From: a bacterium
GTDB taxonomy: Bacteria > Planctomycetota > Planctomycetia > Planctomycetales > Planctomycetaceae
Reading direction: 5' to 3'
Assembly (NCBI GenBank): GCA_016125225.1
Contig: WGME01000003.1
Span: 620,001 to 684,000, forward strand
Length of the DNA stretch: 64,000 nucleotides
This document shows, piece by piece, positions 37,667-48,060 of this stretch (position 1 is its first letter; each line of letters starts with the position of its first letter). Under the pieces are notes generated by a model. That model had not been told where the DNA came from. It saw only the letters and a list, made by a program, of their open reading frames with translations, and made no database searches. Made by a program: the position numbers and the translations under genes.

Positions 37667-38614
37667 TTAGGCCGTCTCGTGAGGCGATGCATTCATGTGA
37701 GTATGGTGAGCCAGTCGGGATGGCAGGGACGCGAGACAGGCCGACTTGCAGACAATCCACCAGGCCTGAGGTCGCCACGGTTCGAGCCGCAATCGTTGGC
37801 AGGCCGGTCTGAAGGCTGATCGCGGGAGACCGGCTCCGAGATGTTCAGCGGCCCAGCGTCGATAGACGATTGCCATCTGTTTCAAGGAAGGCCCGGAACC
37901 CAATTCCGCTTGATGCCGACAAATCATGCGCAGCATCCGTTGGCAGTCTCGATCGATATTACTGCGTGAGATACCGCCGGGTTCCTGCACATACGTCGCC
38001 AGCAGTTCAGGGCAAATATAGGCCGCATACTGGTTGAGCAGGCGAAACCACAAATCGCGGTCCTCGGCGGGCTCCAACTCGGACACAAAACGATCTTTCA
38101 GCAACACGCTTCGGCGAATCATCAGGCTGCCGGTCCAAACACAGGTGGCCAACTGAAATGCTGCCGGGCCTTGGGTCTTCAACACACGGCCCGCATAGTC
38201 GGCCGTTTTCGCACGGTCGGGAATCTGCTGCCCCCCCGGTACCTGGTTGTACCAGCGGCACCCGATCAACGAGACCTCGGGGTACACCTCTGCGATCGCG
38301 GCTTGCCGCGCAAGTTTTTCAGGTTCCCAATAATCATCCGCATCAAGAAACGCGATCCAATCTCCGGTCGCTTGTTCGACACCCCGATTGCGGGCGCTGG
38401 CGACTCCACCATTTTTTTGTTCCAGGCGAGTTACTGCTTGGCCGTACGATTGCAGGGCGGCAATTAATTCAGCGCGGTCTGGGCTGCCATCGTCCACCAC
38501 GAGAATCTCGTTGGGTTGAAGATGTTGATGCAACACACTGTCGATGGCACGCCGAATAGTTCGTGCGGCCCGATAGGCAGGGATGACGACGCTGATAGTC
38601 ATACTGAACTTCAT
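37667..38614 (-). CDS. Glycosyltransferase family 2
   Basis: This 315-residue inverting GT-A enzyme transfers a sugar from a nucleotide sugar during polysaccharide or LPS assembly. SVVIPAYRAARTIRRAIDSVL is the GT2 start, LVVDDGSPD the first nucleotide-binding aspartates, NGGVASARNRGVEQATGDWIAFLDADDYW the region that includes the DxD-type metal site (DADD). Near the C-terminus there is the expected acceptor region, with no transmembrane helices, so it is probably cytoplasmic and membrane-associated. An ATG at 38602 is an alternative start. The acyltransferase gene downstream may decorate the same glycan. Confidence 0.92.
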   Translation of the reverse strand: MKFSMTISVVIPAYRAARTIRRAIDSVLHQHLQPNEILVVDDGSPDRAELIAALQSYGQAVTRLEQKNGGVASARNRGVEQATGDWIAFLDADDYWEPEKLARQAAIAEVYPEVSLIGCRWYNQVPGGQQIPDRAKTADYAGRVLKTQGPAAFQLATCVWTGSLMIRRSVLLKDRFVSELEPAEDRDLWFRLLNQYAAYICPELLATYVQEPGGISRSNIDRDCQRMLRMICRHQAELGSGPSLKQMAIVYRRWAAEHLGAGLPRSAFRPACQRLRLEPWRPQAWWIVCKSACLASLPSRLAHHTHMNASPHETA

Positions 38615-38946
38615 TTAGGTGAAATGCCGCCGACTGCGGTCGCCGCGACCTCTCGCAGCGAGAACTACTACGCAACCTAGATTCGTCAAATCGAAGGATT
38701 GAGTTTTTGGAGAAATTCTGAGTCATTTCTGACTGCCAGACGGGAAATCACAACGGATTTGTCATCCGGGGCCAAAAGGCAACATCGCGCCCACTCATGG
38801 CTGACCGTGAGACGTTGCCACTGTTCTTCAAGCCGTTAAATCCGGAACCGGAATTCGGCGGGCGAAACCCTCGATTCGGCCTGGTGGCTGCGACAAAGCC
38901 GCGGAGTGTACAATTGGGCGATTGCCCTTCACCTGGAGAGTGGTTG
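38615..38946. other. Intergenic region between divergent glycosyltransferase and coaD
   Basis: These 332 bp separate two divergent genes and must contain both promoters. I see no coding frame worth reporting (the in-frame extension of coaD to 38797 lacks similarity to CoaD) and no strong hairpin. The stretch 38680-38740 is A/T-rich compared with its surroundings, as expected of promoter DNA. Confidence 0.4.
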
Positions 38947-39471
38947 ATGTCCGTCGCCGAATTGAGTTCCCATCATGCCGTTTACGTCGGCAGCTTTGAC
39001 CCACTGACCCTGGGGCATCGCGATTTGATTGAGCGGTCCGCAAAATTGTTCGATCAGGTGACGGTGGGCATCGGCATCAACCCGGAAAAGCGGCCGTTGT
39101 TTACGCCAGAAGAACGTTTGCAACTGGCGACGGTCGTCTTGAAGCCCTGGGCCAACGTCACGGTGCGGACATTTCAGGGACTGGCGGTGGAATTCCTGCG
39201 CGACTGCGGTGCCCGAGTGATGATACGCGGCGTGCGCACCTTGTCCGACATTGATACCGAATTCACGATGGCCCTGGCCAATCGGGCACTCGATCCGGAA
39301 ATCGAAACGATCTTTCTCACGGCCAGCGAAAAGTACACCCACATCTCCAGCACGCTGATCAAGCAGGTGGCTCAACTGGGGCGATCCACGGCGGCCGAGC
39401 GGCTCAAGGAATTCGTGCCGCCAGAAGTTGTGAAGCCCTTGCTCGCCAAGTTTGCGTCCCCAGCGACTTGA
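38947..39471 (+). CDS. coaD: Phosphopantetheine adenylyltransferase
   Basis: This enzyme transfers AMP to 4'-phosphopantetheine, the step before dephospho-CoA. The 174 residues carry the nucleotidyltransferase motifs AVYVGSFDPLTLGHRDLI (T/SxGH type), MIRGVRTLSDIDTEFTMALANR, FLTASEKYTHISSTLIKQVA (SST motif). The ATG at 38947 has GGAGAG about seven bases upstream and gives the correct N-terminus; 50 extra upstream codons are open but not CoaD-like. Confidence 0.96.
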   Translation: MSVAELSSHHAVYVGSFDPLTLGHRDLIERSAKLFDQVTVGIGINPEKRPLFTPEERLQLATVVLKPWANVTVRTFQGLAVEFLRDCGARVMIRGVRTLSDIDTEFTMALANRALDPEIETIFLTASEKYTHISSTLIKQVAQLGRSTAAERLKEFVPPEVVKPLLAKFASPAT

Positions 39472-39556
39472 CCACGCAGAGAAAATCCTCCAGTCTGACG
39501 GCGTTCAACACACCAAGTGATCTGCCCCTGCGATCAGAAACTGAAGGAGATTCGAG

Positions 39557-40156
<600 letters not shown>

Positions 40157-40203
40157 GCCGAGCTGACGTTTGAACTTCTAAACTAATAAGAAAACTATTG
40201 AAA

Positions 40204-41112
40204 ATGCTGCAAAAAACTAGCTGGAACCGCCGCGCTTTCACCCTCATTGAATTGCTGGTGGTGATTGCCATCATCGCCGTCCTGATTGCCCTGCTGTTGC
40301 CCGCAGTGCAGCAGGCGCGGGAAGCCGCCCGACGGACCCAGTGCCGGAATCATCTGAAGCAATTCGGTTTGGCATTCCATAACTATCACGATGCCCATCA
40401 GACCTTCCCGCCGGGATATCTGTATCGGCCCGACAATTCCAATTCGCCGACGCAGAACGGGGCGGGTTACAGTTGGGGGGCGATGCTTCTGCCCTATCTC
40501 GATCAGGGCAACCTGTATGGCCAGTTGAACTGGAATGTGCCGGTTTTCGATGCGGTCAATCTGGCCGCCCGGGAACGGCACATCACAGTCTTTCTGTGTT
40601 CTTCCGATCCAGTTTCGCAATTGGGTTTTGTGGAAATGGGGCCTACTCCCGAACGCTATGCGATGGCCAGTTATGTCGCGAATTTTGGCCCCCCCGATCT
40701 CGATGCGAACCAGGAGCAGCGCGACGGGATGTTCAGCCGCAACAGCCGCACTCGAACCGCCGATGTCACAGACGGCCTCAGCCAGACGTTAATGGTCGGC
40801 GAGCGCGTGAATGGTCCTTTCCGCAATGGGGCCTTGCATGGCAACCACTTCGAATACGAGACCACCTGGTCAGCCGCTGTGCGTGATTGGGACGAACCCG
40901 ATGATGATCATGGACATATGGTGCTCTTCCAGACCGGACATGTCCCCAACCATCCACAAAGCGACGACCGCGATGTTTCTGCTCCGCATGTCGGTTATGC
41001 CAATTACCTGCTGAGCGATGGTGCGGTCCGTGCCATCAGCGAGAATGTCGACATCTGGGTCTATCAGCATTTGAGTACCCGAGCCGGGGGCGAGACCATC
41101 GGCGAGTACTAA
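40204..41112 (+). CDS. DUF1559 protein with type IV pilin-like N-terminus (second copy)
   Basis: This 302-residue protein has the prepilin-like start [19 protein letters not shown] followed by [23 protein letters not shown], the DUF1559 hallmark, and ends with [18 protein letters not shown], the family C-terminal motif. Unlike the DUF1559 gene at 19207 it has no lipoprotein partner beside it. The first part of the two genes is nearly the same in protein sequence and similar in DNA, as is usual within this family. ATG at 40204 is preferred over TTG at 40198. Function unknown. Confidence 0.92.
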   Translation: MLQKTSWNRRAFTLIELLVVIAIIAVLIALLLPAVQQAREAARRTQCRNHLKQFGLAFHNYHDAHQTFPPGYLYRPDNSNSPTQNGAGYSWGAMLLPYLDQGNLYGQLNWNVPVFDAVNLAARERHITVFLCSSDPVSQLGFVEMGPTPERYAMASYVANFGPPDLDANQEQRDGMFSRNSRTRTADVTDGLSQTLMVGERVNGPFRNGALHGNHFEYETTWSAAVRDWDEPDDDHGHMVLFQTGHVPNHPQSDDRDVSAPHVGYANYLLSDGAVRAISENVDIWVYQHLSTRAGGETIGEY

Positions 41113-41267
41113 TACCCTAATCCACTGCATCGCCCGAATTCCTACCAGACCACACATCTTGATCCGCCTGAATTGCATCAGTTCCCGCTGATGTGTTATG
41201 GTTTCTACCGAGTTGAGGAGGGCGCTTTCTCCTGTCGACTGACCTCGTGTTTTCAGGAGAGTTTTCG

Positions 41268-42665
41268 ATGCCTCATGGTCCCGCTGTCGCCCGTCCTGCC
41301 TTGGGAAACTGGTCTCGTCGGGACATGTTGAAATGGGGACTGGCGGGTGGCGTCGCCATGGCGACCGGCCTGGCTCGACCGCCCAAGCTGCCGGCGGCGG
41401 TTTCTTCGAAATGGTTGACCGTTGAGACCATCAAGCGCACCACGGTGCAGATGCCCTATCGGGAAGTTCCCGCCCGTGCCATGGCCCGCGAATTGCCTCA
41501 TTGGCAGTATGTCGAAGTCTGCGAAGTGACTTTGAAATCGCAGGTCACCGGCTTTGGCGAAACACTGCTCTATTACACTTGGGGCGTTCCTTCTGACGAA
41601 GCCGTTGCCCGCTGCGAAGGTCAGAATGCCGCTGAACTGATGTGGGACGATTCACTTGGGGCAGGGTTGCAGATCGCCTTGTTCGATGCCGTCGCACGAA
41701 CTCTCGACGTCCCGGTGCATGCACTACTGGGGAAAAAGCGCTACGACCGCACGCCGCTGTCGTGGTGGAATATCGATATGCCCCCGGAAGACATGGCAAG
41801 CGAATGTGCGCTGGCGCTGAAATCAGGCTATTCTTCGTATAAAACAAAAGGCCGCCCCTGGTTCGATCTGTGGAAGCAACTTGAGTTGGCGATCCAAGTG
41901 GTGCCCGAGTCGTTCAAGATCGACATGGATTTCAACGACACATTGCTCGATGCCGAGCGGGCGATTCCCATCCTGAAAGAGCTGGATGACCTCCCGCAGG
42001 TCGATATCTGGGAAACGCCGATTCCGCAAAAAGATCTGGTTGGCAACCATCAGATCAAAGAAGCCGTCCGTGCGAAAGTGGCCATGCACTACGGAAACCC
42101 AGACCCCTGGGAAACACTTAAGGCCGATGCCTGTGATGGGTTTGTCGTGGGTGGTGGAGCCACGACTCTTCTGAACACCGCTGCCGTTTGTGCGATGGCA
42201 GAAAAGCCCTTCTGGCTGCAGCTCGTGGGTTCGCAGATTACCGCCGCTTTTTCGCTGCAATGTGGCGGTGTGTTCGAACAGGCTCGCTGGCCCGCCGTCA
42301 ATTGTCACCAGCTCTATCAGCACGACCTGCTCACCGCGCCGATCACCGTTTCCAACGGGTCAGCAGCGGTTCCCGATGCCCCTGGATTGGGTTTTGAGCT
42401 GAACCGCGATGTCCTTGAGAAATTGAAAGTCGCAAAACCCGAGTCACGCCCCGAACCGCAGCGATTGCTGGAAACCCGCTGGCCGGATGGACGTGTGATG
42501 TATCTCGCCAGCAATGGCACCATCAACTTCGTGCTGAATCGGGCCATTGCGGCTGAGATGCCTTACTTCGTCAAAGGGGTTACCACGCGGCTCGTTCCCG
42601 ACGATGGCTCGGCCCGCTATCGCGATCTCGTGCAGAAGTCGCAAAAGCAGCCCTATTTCGAGTAG
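41268..42665 (+). CDS. Enolase-superfamily protein (mandelate racemase/MLE-like) with twin-arginine signal
   Basis: The 465-residue protein starts with a Tat signal (NWSRRDMLKWGLAGGVAMATG), so it is exported folded. The body has the enolase-superfamily capping and barrel domains: YSSYKTKGRPW with the K-x-K pair, the first metal ligand in FKIDMDFN, and the second in VDIWETPIPQ. The third usual ligand (E/D at the end of the next strand) is not obvious: that strand reads VAMHYGNPDPW. It may be an exported sugar-acid dehydratase or racemase, or an altered enzyme. The start at 41268 has AGGAGA seven bases upstream. Neighbours do not reveal a substrate. Confidence 0.78.
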   Translation: MPHGPAVARPALGNWSRRDMLKWGLAGGVAMATGLARPPKLPAAVSSKWLTVETIKRTTVQMPYREVPARAMARELPHWQYVEVCEVTLKSQVTGFGETLLYYTWGVPSDEAVARCEGQNAAELMWDDSLGAGLQIALFDAVARTLDVPVHALLGKKRYDRTPLSWWNIDMPPEDMASECALALKSGYSSYKTKGRPWFDLWKQLELAIQVVPESFKIDMDFNDTLLDAERAIPILKELDDLPQVDIWETPIPQKDLVGNHQIKEAVRAKVAMHYGNPDPWETLKADACDGFVVGGGATTLLNTAAVCAMAEKPFWLQLVGSQITAAFSLQCGGVFEQARWPAVNCHQLYQHDLLTAPITVSNGSAAVPDAPGLGFELNRDVLEKLKVAKPESRPEPQRLLETRWPDGRVMYLASNGTINFVLNRAIAAEMPYFVKGVTTRLVPDDGSARYRDLVQKSQKQPYFE

Positions 42666-42857
42666 GACGCTCCCGCGATCTGGCGTGAATTCCTCTTGAC
42701 CGAACTGCAGTGACGCGGTAGGGTCGCCGAGCGCAAATCTCGGGGAACCACTGGAATTCGCTGTGTTTTCTGGTGTTCCCAGCTTGTCAGCACTCCCGAA
42801 CGGTTCTGCGGTGAACGCCGCAATGCCGCGTTTTTCGGCTCACAGGATGTGGCCGCC

Positions 42858-43760
42858 ATGCTTCGCCAGATCGCGCCAGAACGGTGGATCGCTCAGGCAC
42901 CAGCCAAGGTGAACCTGTTTTTACGAGTTGTGGCCCGACGGCCCGATGGCTATCACGATATTGAAACCGTGATGCTGAAAGTGCCCGATCTGGCTGACTC
43001 GCTGGAGTTTACTCCTCGGACAGGTGGCCAGGTCGCCTTGTCTGTCAGGTTGGCCTATCCCCAGGCTCTGGGGGCACTCGCCGTCCCAGTCACGGAAGAC
43101 AATCTGGTGCTGCGTGCTGTCCGCATGCTGCAGACCCTGTCCGGCTGCCGAAAGGGTGTGCAAATCTGCCTGACAAAGCGGATTCCCCCAGCAGCCGGAC
43201 TCGGCGGTGGATCAAGTGATGCAGCGACTACCTTAATCGCCTTGAATCAGTTGTGGGGTCTCTCCCTCCCCTTAGAATCTTTACTGACACTCGCCGCCGA
43301 ATTGGGGAGCGATGTGCCATTTTTTATTGCGAATGCCGCTTGTCAGCTAGGCACGGGGCGCGGAGAAGAACTCCATTCGGTAGCAGTCCGGGCGAGTTTG
43401 CCACTGGTTTTAGCGAGACCGCACTCGGGATTATCAACTCCGGCGGTCTATCGAAGCTGTGTTCCAGAGCCCGAAGGTCCAACGGCACAAGCAGTTATAG
43501 AGCTTCTGGGGAGGGCAGGGCTCTCACCGCTGGCACGACGTTTGCATAATTCTTTGCAACCACCAGCAGAACAGCTCAACCCGGAAGTTGTTGCTCTGCT
43601 GCAGCGGTTCCAGCGTCAGGGGGTGGTGACACAGCAAATGACGGGGAGCGGGTCTGCCTGTTTTGCGCTGTGTCATTCGTTGCGACAGGCCCGTGTTGTC
43701 GCCGGTCGGTTACGAGCCTCTGGCGTGCCGTGGGTCTGGATCACTTCGACAGCGGTTTAG
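42858..43760 (+). CDS. ispE: 4-diphosphocytidyl-2-C-methyl-D-erythritol kinase
   Basis: This GHMP kinase phosphorylates CDP-methylerythritol in the MEP pathway to isoprenoids, feeding enzymes such as UppS. The 300 residues show AQAPAKVNLFLRVVARRPDGYHDIETV at the start, the glycine-rich ATP loop PPAAGLGGGSSDAA, SDVPFFI, and the C-terminal MTGSGSACFAL. ATG at 42858 has AGGA ten bases upstream; GTG at 42849 is an alternative. spoVG follows 89 bp downstream on the same strand, the same neighbourhood seen in Firmicutes. Confidence 0.95.
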   Translation: MLRQIAPERWIAQAPAKVNLFLRVVARRPDGYHDIETVMLKVPDLADSLEFTPRTGGQVALSVRLAYPQALGALAVPVTEDNLVLRAVRMLQTLSGCRKGVQICLTKRIPPAAGLGGGSSDAATTLIALNQLWGLSLPLESLLTLAAELGSDVPFFIANAACQLGTGRGEELHSVAVRASLPLVLARPHSGLSTPAVYRSCVPEPEGPTAQAVIELLGRAGLSPLARRLHNSLQPPAEQLNPEVVALLQRFQRQGVVTQQMTGSGSACFALCHSLRQARVVAGRLRASGVPWVWITSTAV

Positions 43761-43849
43761 GTTTTCCGGAGACCGGGAACAATGGTAGACGGCGATACGA
43801 CAGACCTTCTGGCTGCCGCCTTCGTCGCCCCTGAAAGGAACAGGGCAAC

Positions 43850-44512
43850 ATGGAAATCACCGAGATTCGCATCAAGCTGATGGACGATCCGAACGATCGT
43901 CTGCAGGCCTTCTGTTCGATCACATTCGATTACTGCTTCGTCATTCGCGACTTGAAAATTATCCAGGGGCTTAAGGGTTCCTTTGTGGCGATGCCGAGCC
44001 GCAAGTTGACCGATCGCTGCCCACGATGTTCCGCGAAAAACCACCTGCGTGCCCAGTTCTGCAGTGAGTGTGGCGTGCGGTTGCAGGAAGATCGAGCGAT
44101 CAAGAACAACGATGGCCGTGCCAAGCTCTACGCGGACATCGCCCATCCAATCAATTCCGACTGCCGCGATATGATCCAGCGGCAAGTCATCGAAGCGTTC
44201 CACCAAGAACTGGAACGGTCGAAAATGCCCGGTTACATTTGCTCTTACGATGACTATGGCGAAGATGCCTACGCAACCTTGGGCGAAGACAGCGAGGAGA
44301 TGCTCGAACTGCGGACCATTGTGTCCATCAGCGAAGGGGCTCGTCGCAACGGTGGCTTTACTAACGGATCATCCGATGGCTACCGCCAGCCGCAGCAAAT
44401 CGCTGTCGGTCAGACGACGGTAATGCGTCATGGTCACCAGCCATCGCGGATGACCGTGATTCAGCGGTGCGATACCGACGCAGCAGAAGGGTTTGGCGAC
44501 GGCTTGATGTAA
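43850..44512 (+). CDS. spoVG: SpoVG-family regulator with an inserted zinc ribbon
   Basis: The 220-residue protein contains the SpoVG core in two parts: [27 protein letters not shown]...[10 protein letters not shown] (residues 1-52) and [17 protein letters not shown] (94-110). Between them is a four-cysteine zinc ribbon with C57, C60, C71 and C74 (CPRC and CSEC). After the core comes a C-terminal tail of about 100 residues, rich in Q, G and D, with no recognised domain. SpoVG proteins are small site-specific DNA- or RNA-binding regulators; the ribbon could add nucleic-acid contacts. It follows ispE by 89 bp. Confidence 0.88.
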   Translation: MEITEIRIKLMDDPNDRLQAFCSITFDYCFVIRDLKIIQGLKGSFVAMPSRKLTDRCPRCSAKNHLRAQFCSECGVRLQEDRAIKNNDGRAKLYADIAHPINSDCRDMIQRQVIEAFHQELERSKMPGYICSYDDYGEDAYATLGEDSEEMLELRTIVSISEGARRNGGFTNGSSDGYRQPQQIAVGQTTVMRHGHQPSRMTVIQRCDTDAAEGFGDGLM

Positions 44513-44598
44513 TTCAGCCGTCGGCCGCATCGGATCTCGTGTCCGCAGATCGCAAGCTGAGTTGGTGCATTCCGCTGGCTTTTGCTCGCGACGCCGTA

Positions 44599-45402
44599 TC
44601 AGCTAAAGTAGTTGACCGCGTTCTGGAAGATCTTCAGTCCAGCGCCAGCCCCACGCAGGCCGCGGCGGGTCCACTGAGGATGCTGTGTCGCGAACAGGTA
44701 CCGTTCCGGGTGCGGCATCAGTCCCAGCACTCGCCCGGAAGCATCGCTCAGGCCCGCCAAGTCTCCCAGCGAACCATTGGGGTTGGTGGCCCAAGTCGGG
44801 GCGAGTTGGCTGCCATCCGCGAGCCACTCTGTATACGTTAATGCCGCCTGTCCTGCGCTCTGCCACCGCGAGAGTAAACCGGAGTCATGCGTCACCAACC
44901 GGCCTTCCGCATGAGCGATGGGCAAGTCGATCTCATCGATGCCGCGGAGAAACACATTCTGTGGTGACTGAACTTTGAGGCGAACCCAGCGCGCGGTGTA
45001 CTTGCCGTTTTCATTCCAGGTCAACGTGGATTGGGCCGGGGCCGACTGCTGACGCTGCCAGCTCACTTGACCATCGGGCAAGACGCCTGCCTTCAACAGC
45101 GTCTGGAAGCCGTTGCAGATGCCGAGCACTAATTTGTCTGCCTGCAGGAACTCATTCAGCGCGTCGAACAGATGGGCCCGTAACTGGCTGGCGAAGACCA
45201 CTCCCGCACCAATGTCGTCACCGTAACTGAAACCGCCAGGTACGCAGAGAATCTGAAACTCCTGCAGGCGTTGGGGTTGTTCGAGCAGTCGGAACAGATG
45301 GACCGACTCCGGGGTGCCACCGCACGATTCGAAAGCGAAGGCGGTTTCCACATCGCAATTTGTTCCCGGTGCACGCAACACACAGACACGCGGCTTGGCC
45401 AT
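44599..45402 (-). CDS. purQ: Phosphoribosylformylglycinamidine synthase subunit PurQ
   Basis: This glutamine amidotransferase subunit supplies ammonia to PurL in purine synthesis. The 267 residues carry CVLRAPGTNCDVETAFAFE at the start, LCVPGGFSYGDDIGAG, the nucleophile cysteine in LGICNGFQTLL, and the histidine/glutamate of MPHPER. The start at 45402 gives MAKPRVCVL, the right N-terminus. It lies on the same strand as the rhamnulokinase gene, 56 bp downstream of it. PurS and PurL are not in this window next to it. Confidence 0.95.
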   Translation of the reverse strand: MAKPRVCVLRAPGTNCDVETAFAFESCGGTPESVHLFRLLEQPQRLQEFQILCVPGGFSYGDDIGAGVVFASQLRAHLFDALNEFLQADKLVLGICNGFQTLLKAGVLPDGQVSWQRQQSAPAQSTLTWNENGKYTARWVRLKVQSPQNVFLRGIDEIDLPIAHAEGRLVTHDSGLLSRWQSAGQAALTYTEWLADGSQLAPTWATNPNGSLGDLAGLSDASGRVLGLMPHPERYLFATQHPQWTRRGLRGAGAGLKIFQNAVNYFS

Positions 45403-45458
45403 AATGGTCTCAATTGTCCTCTTATTTTTTGCAGGCAACCACCGGAGTCGCACGCCGG

Positions 45459-46955
45459 TCAAGCCCGAGATCGATCACGAAGTTCCTGAAAGCGCTGGTA
45501 GGCAGCCTCCCAAGCGGCGGACTCTTGGGGATGATACTCTTGCATCTGCGAAGAGTTCCGCACGATGGTTCGAATTTGTGCCAGCGAACCAACATCCCCT
45601 GCGGTTCTGGCCTGTAGCAAGACGTTACCCAAGGCCGTGGCCTCAACAGGGCCGGTCACCACCTTGCGACCTGTCGCGTTCGCGGTGAACTGATTGAGCA
45701 GTTCATTTTGCGTGCCACCACCGACGATATGGATAACTTCGACGCGTTCGCCCGACAGTTCTTCCAACCAACCGAGGACCATGCGGTACTTGAGGGCCAG
45801 GCTCTCGAGACACATACGGATAAGTCCGCCTGGGCTATCCGGGGTGGCCTGTCCCGTTTTGGCACACCAGTTCCGTAATGCGGTTGGCATGTCGGCGGGT
45901 GCCAGAAAACTATGGTCATCGGGATCGACCAGCGAGCGGAAGGGTGCCGCATGTTCTGCGAGTTGTTTCAACGTCGCATAATCGACGCCTTGCCCCGATT
46001 TCTCGAATGAGCGGCGACATTCCTGCACCAGCCAGAGGCCCATGATGTTTTTGAGCAGTCGGTAGGTGCCATCAATGCCCCCCTCATTGGTCACGTTCAA
46101 TTCGAGAGCGCGGGGTGTCAGCACGGCATGGGGCAGCTCCAATCCCATCAGGGACCAGGTGCCGGAACTGATATAGGCCCATTTCGCGGTACCGGTCAAC
46201 TCGGTCGGGATCGCAGCGATGGCCGCTCCGGTATCGTGTGTGGCCGGGGTCACGACATCGAGCCGGGGCAGGTTCGTCCGTTGGGCCAGGCTTTCCCGAA
46301 GTCGGCCGAGTTTTGTGCCCGGGTCAACCACTTGCGGAAACATCGCCGTGGGAAGTTCCAGCTTTCGCAACAGGTCATACGACCAGTCGCGATGAGTCGG
46401 ATGAAAGCATTGCGATGTGGTGGCGTTGGTGAATTCCACCACCTGACTCCCGCACAGCAACCAATGGAACAGGTCGGGCATCATCAGGAACTTGTCGGCC
46501 TGCGCCAGCAATTCGCGATGGTGCTGCTGGAATGACAGCAACTGAAACAGCGAATTGATCTCCATGAACTGCAGACCGGTCTGCGCAAAGATCTCTGCAC
46601 GGGGGACGCGGCGGAAGGTGGCTTCGAGTTGGCCATTGGTACGAGGATCGCGATAGCAGTAGGGCTGCCCCAGCATCTCTCCCGTTTTGGAGAGAAGCAT
46701 GTAGTCGACACCCCAGGTGTCAACCCCCACCGAGACCAGCGATGGGCCATATTTCGCGGCGGCTTTGCCCATGCCGACCTGGATTTCTGACCACAGCCGC
46801 AGCACATCCCAGCGCAGAGTTTCGGCGACGGAAACCGGGCCGTTCGGAAAGCGGTGCAGTTCTTCCAAACGTACCTGATCGCCATCGAACAGGCCGGCAA
46901 TAACTCGACCGCTTTCCGCTCCCAAATCGATTGCCAGGAAGCACTTATCTGCCAT
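45459..46955 (-). CDS. rhaB: Rhamnulokinase (FGGY carbohydrate kinase)
   Basis: This 498-residue cytoplasmic kinase phosphorylates L-rhamnulose, the second step of rhamnose breakdown. [16 protein letters not shown] is the FGGY phosphate-1 motif, [13 protein letters not shown] and [15 protein letters not shown] contact sugar and phosphate, [14 protein letters not shown] and [25 protein letters not shown] are rhamnulokinase-specific, and [23 protein letters not shown] is the ATP-binding FGGY C-domain motif. ATG at 46955 is chosen over TTG at 46967. No other rhamnose genes are in the window. Rhamnose and fucose breakdown is common in planctomycetes that feed on algal polysaccharides. Confidence 0.92.
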   Translation of the reverse strand: MADKCFLAIDLGAESGRVIAGLFDGDQVRLEELHRFPNGPVSVAETLRWDVLRLWSEIQVGMGKAAAKYGPSLVSVGVDTWGVDYMLLSKTGEMLGQPYCYRDPRTNGQLEATFRRVPRAEIFAQTGLQFMEINSLFQLLSFQQHHRELLAQADKFLMMPDLFHWLLCGSQVVEFTNATTSQCFHPTHRDWSYDLLRKLELPTAMFPQVVDPGTKLGRLRESLAQRTNLPRLDVVTPATHDTGAAIAAIPTELTGTAKWAYISSGTWSLMGLELPHAVLTPRALELNVTNEGGIDGTYRLLKNIMGLWLVQECRRSFEKSGQGVDYATLKQLAEHAAPFRSLVDPDDHSFLAPADMPTALRNWCAKTGQATPDSPGGLIRMCLESLALKYRMVLGWLEELSGERVEVIHIVGGGTQNELLNQFTANATGRKVVTGPVEATALGNVLLQARTAGDVGSLAQIRTIVRNSSQMQEYHPQESAAWEAAYQRFQELRDRSRA

Positions 46956-47060
46956 CGTTCGGTCCAAGCTCAGTCAGTGATTTCCATGATGTCGGAGGAT
47001 ATCAGCGTAGGATACCGGATTCCGGCGGATCATGCGATGATTGGCCACATTGCCGCAGGG

Positions 47061-47801
47061 TTAGCCAGCTTGGCACCGCTTGAGCAGGAAAGCCGCCGTG
47101 GCTTCGAGGACTTCAAAGGGAATTTGATGTCCACCGTTGAAATCGAGAGCTTCAAGGCTGACGCCACTGTCATTCAGGACCTCAGCCAGCCAGTTGCCTG
47201 CGAGGAAGGGTAACACGACATCTTGTCGGCCGTGACTCTGCAGCACCGGCAAACCGTTCATCCGCTTCCATCCGGCTCGCCACGCCGTTTCATGAATGAG
47301 CGCTCCAGAATACAGGACGGCACCGGCGGGTCGCTCGGGAAGACCCGCGACCGCTTCCATGGTCAGCATCGCCCCTTGGGAGAACCCCCCCAAGATGACC
47401 TGCGGCCAGGCGAGTCCGTTGGTTTCCATCCAAACAGAGACTGCCCCTCTCAGCTTTTCCGCCGCGTCTTCCAATCCCTCCGGGCATTCCTGGCGGATTT
47501 CATGAAAGCGGCTCGCTGTCAGTTGGGCCTGGAGCCGTTGCAGACTGAGGGGCCACCAGGCATAGCCTCCAAACATTCCCTGGTCGGCGAGACTGACTGG
47601 GGCTCCGGGAAACAGAAACTGCACGCGCGAACTTAATTCGGGTTCCACTTGCAACAAGACCTCGGCGAGCGGGACCAGATCGGTTTGCGGTGCCCCGTAA
47701 CCATGGCAAAAGACCACACCCAATTCGGGCTTCACTCCCGCCGGGAGATCATCAATCACTTCACATTCGAGGGACCCGAATGTCTGTCGAACCGTTCGCA
47801 T
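47061..47801 (-). CDS. Phospholipase/carboxylesterase family (YpfH-like) alpha/beta hydrolase
   Basis: This 246-residue serine esterase has an intact triad: oxyanion region FCHGYGAP, nucleophile in VILGGFSQGAML (GFSQG), aspartate in LQSHGRQDVVLPF, histidine in DFNGGHQIPFE. This is the pattern of the phospholipase/carboxylesterase family (YpfH, acyl-protein thioesterase type). No signal peptide is seen, so it is probably cytoplasmic. It lies upstream of rhaB on the same strand, with 105 bp between, and might share its transcript. Substrate unknown. Confidence 0.9.
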   Translation of the reverse strand: MRTVRQTFGSLECEVIDDLPAGVKPELGVVFCHGYGAPQTDLVPLAEVLLQVEPELSSRVQFLFPGAPVSLADQGMFGGYAWWPLSLQRLQAQLTASRFHEIRQECPEGLEDAAEKLRGAVSVWMETNGLAWPQVILGGFSQGAMLTMEAVAGLPERPAGAVLYSGALIHETAWRAGWKRMNGLPVLQSHGRQDVVLPFLAGNWLAEVLNDSGVSLEALDFNGGHQIPFEVLEATAAFLLKRCQAG

Positions 47802-48060
47802 GCTTCGCTTTCAGTACGCCGGATTGCGACATCTCACTGACGACACGCCAATGACTGGGATGACATCAATACGACTGCATTTAGTGCTGTGTTCGATTGC
47901 AAACCAGCACGTTTCTCAAATGGGAAAACTACCGAACCATCTGTCAGATATTGAGTTCGGATAATTCTCCCCTGCAGTCATGTGCAGTTTGGCACCTCAC
48001 CTGCTTTCTCACAAGAGCCAACTCCCGAATTCCCGTATTCCGGCAGAATCTGGTGCTCTC

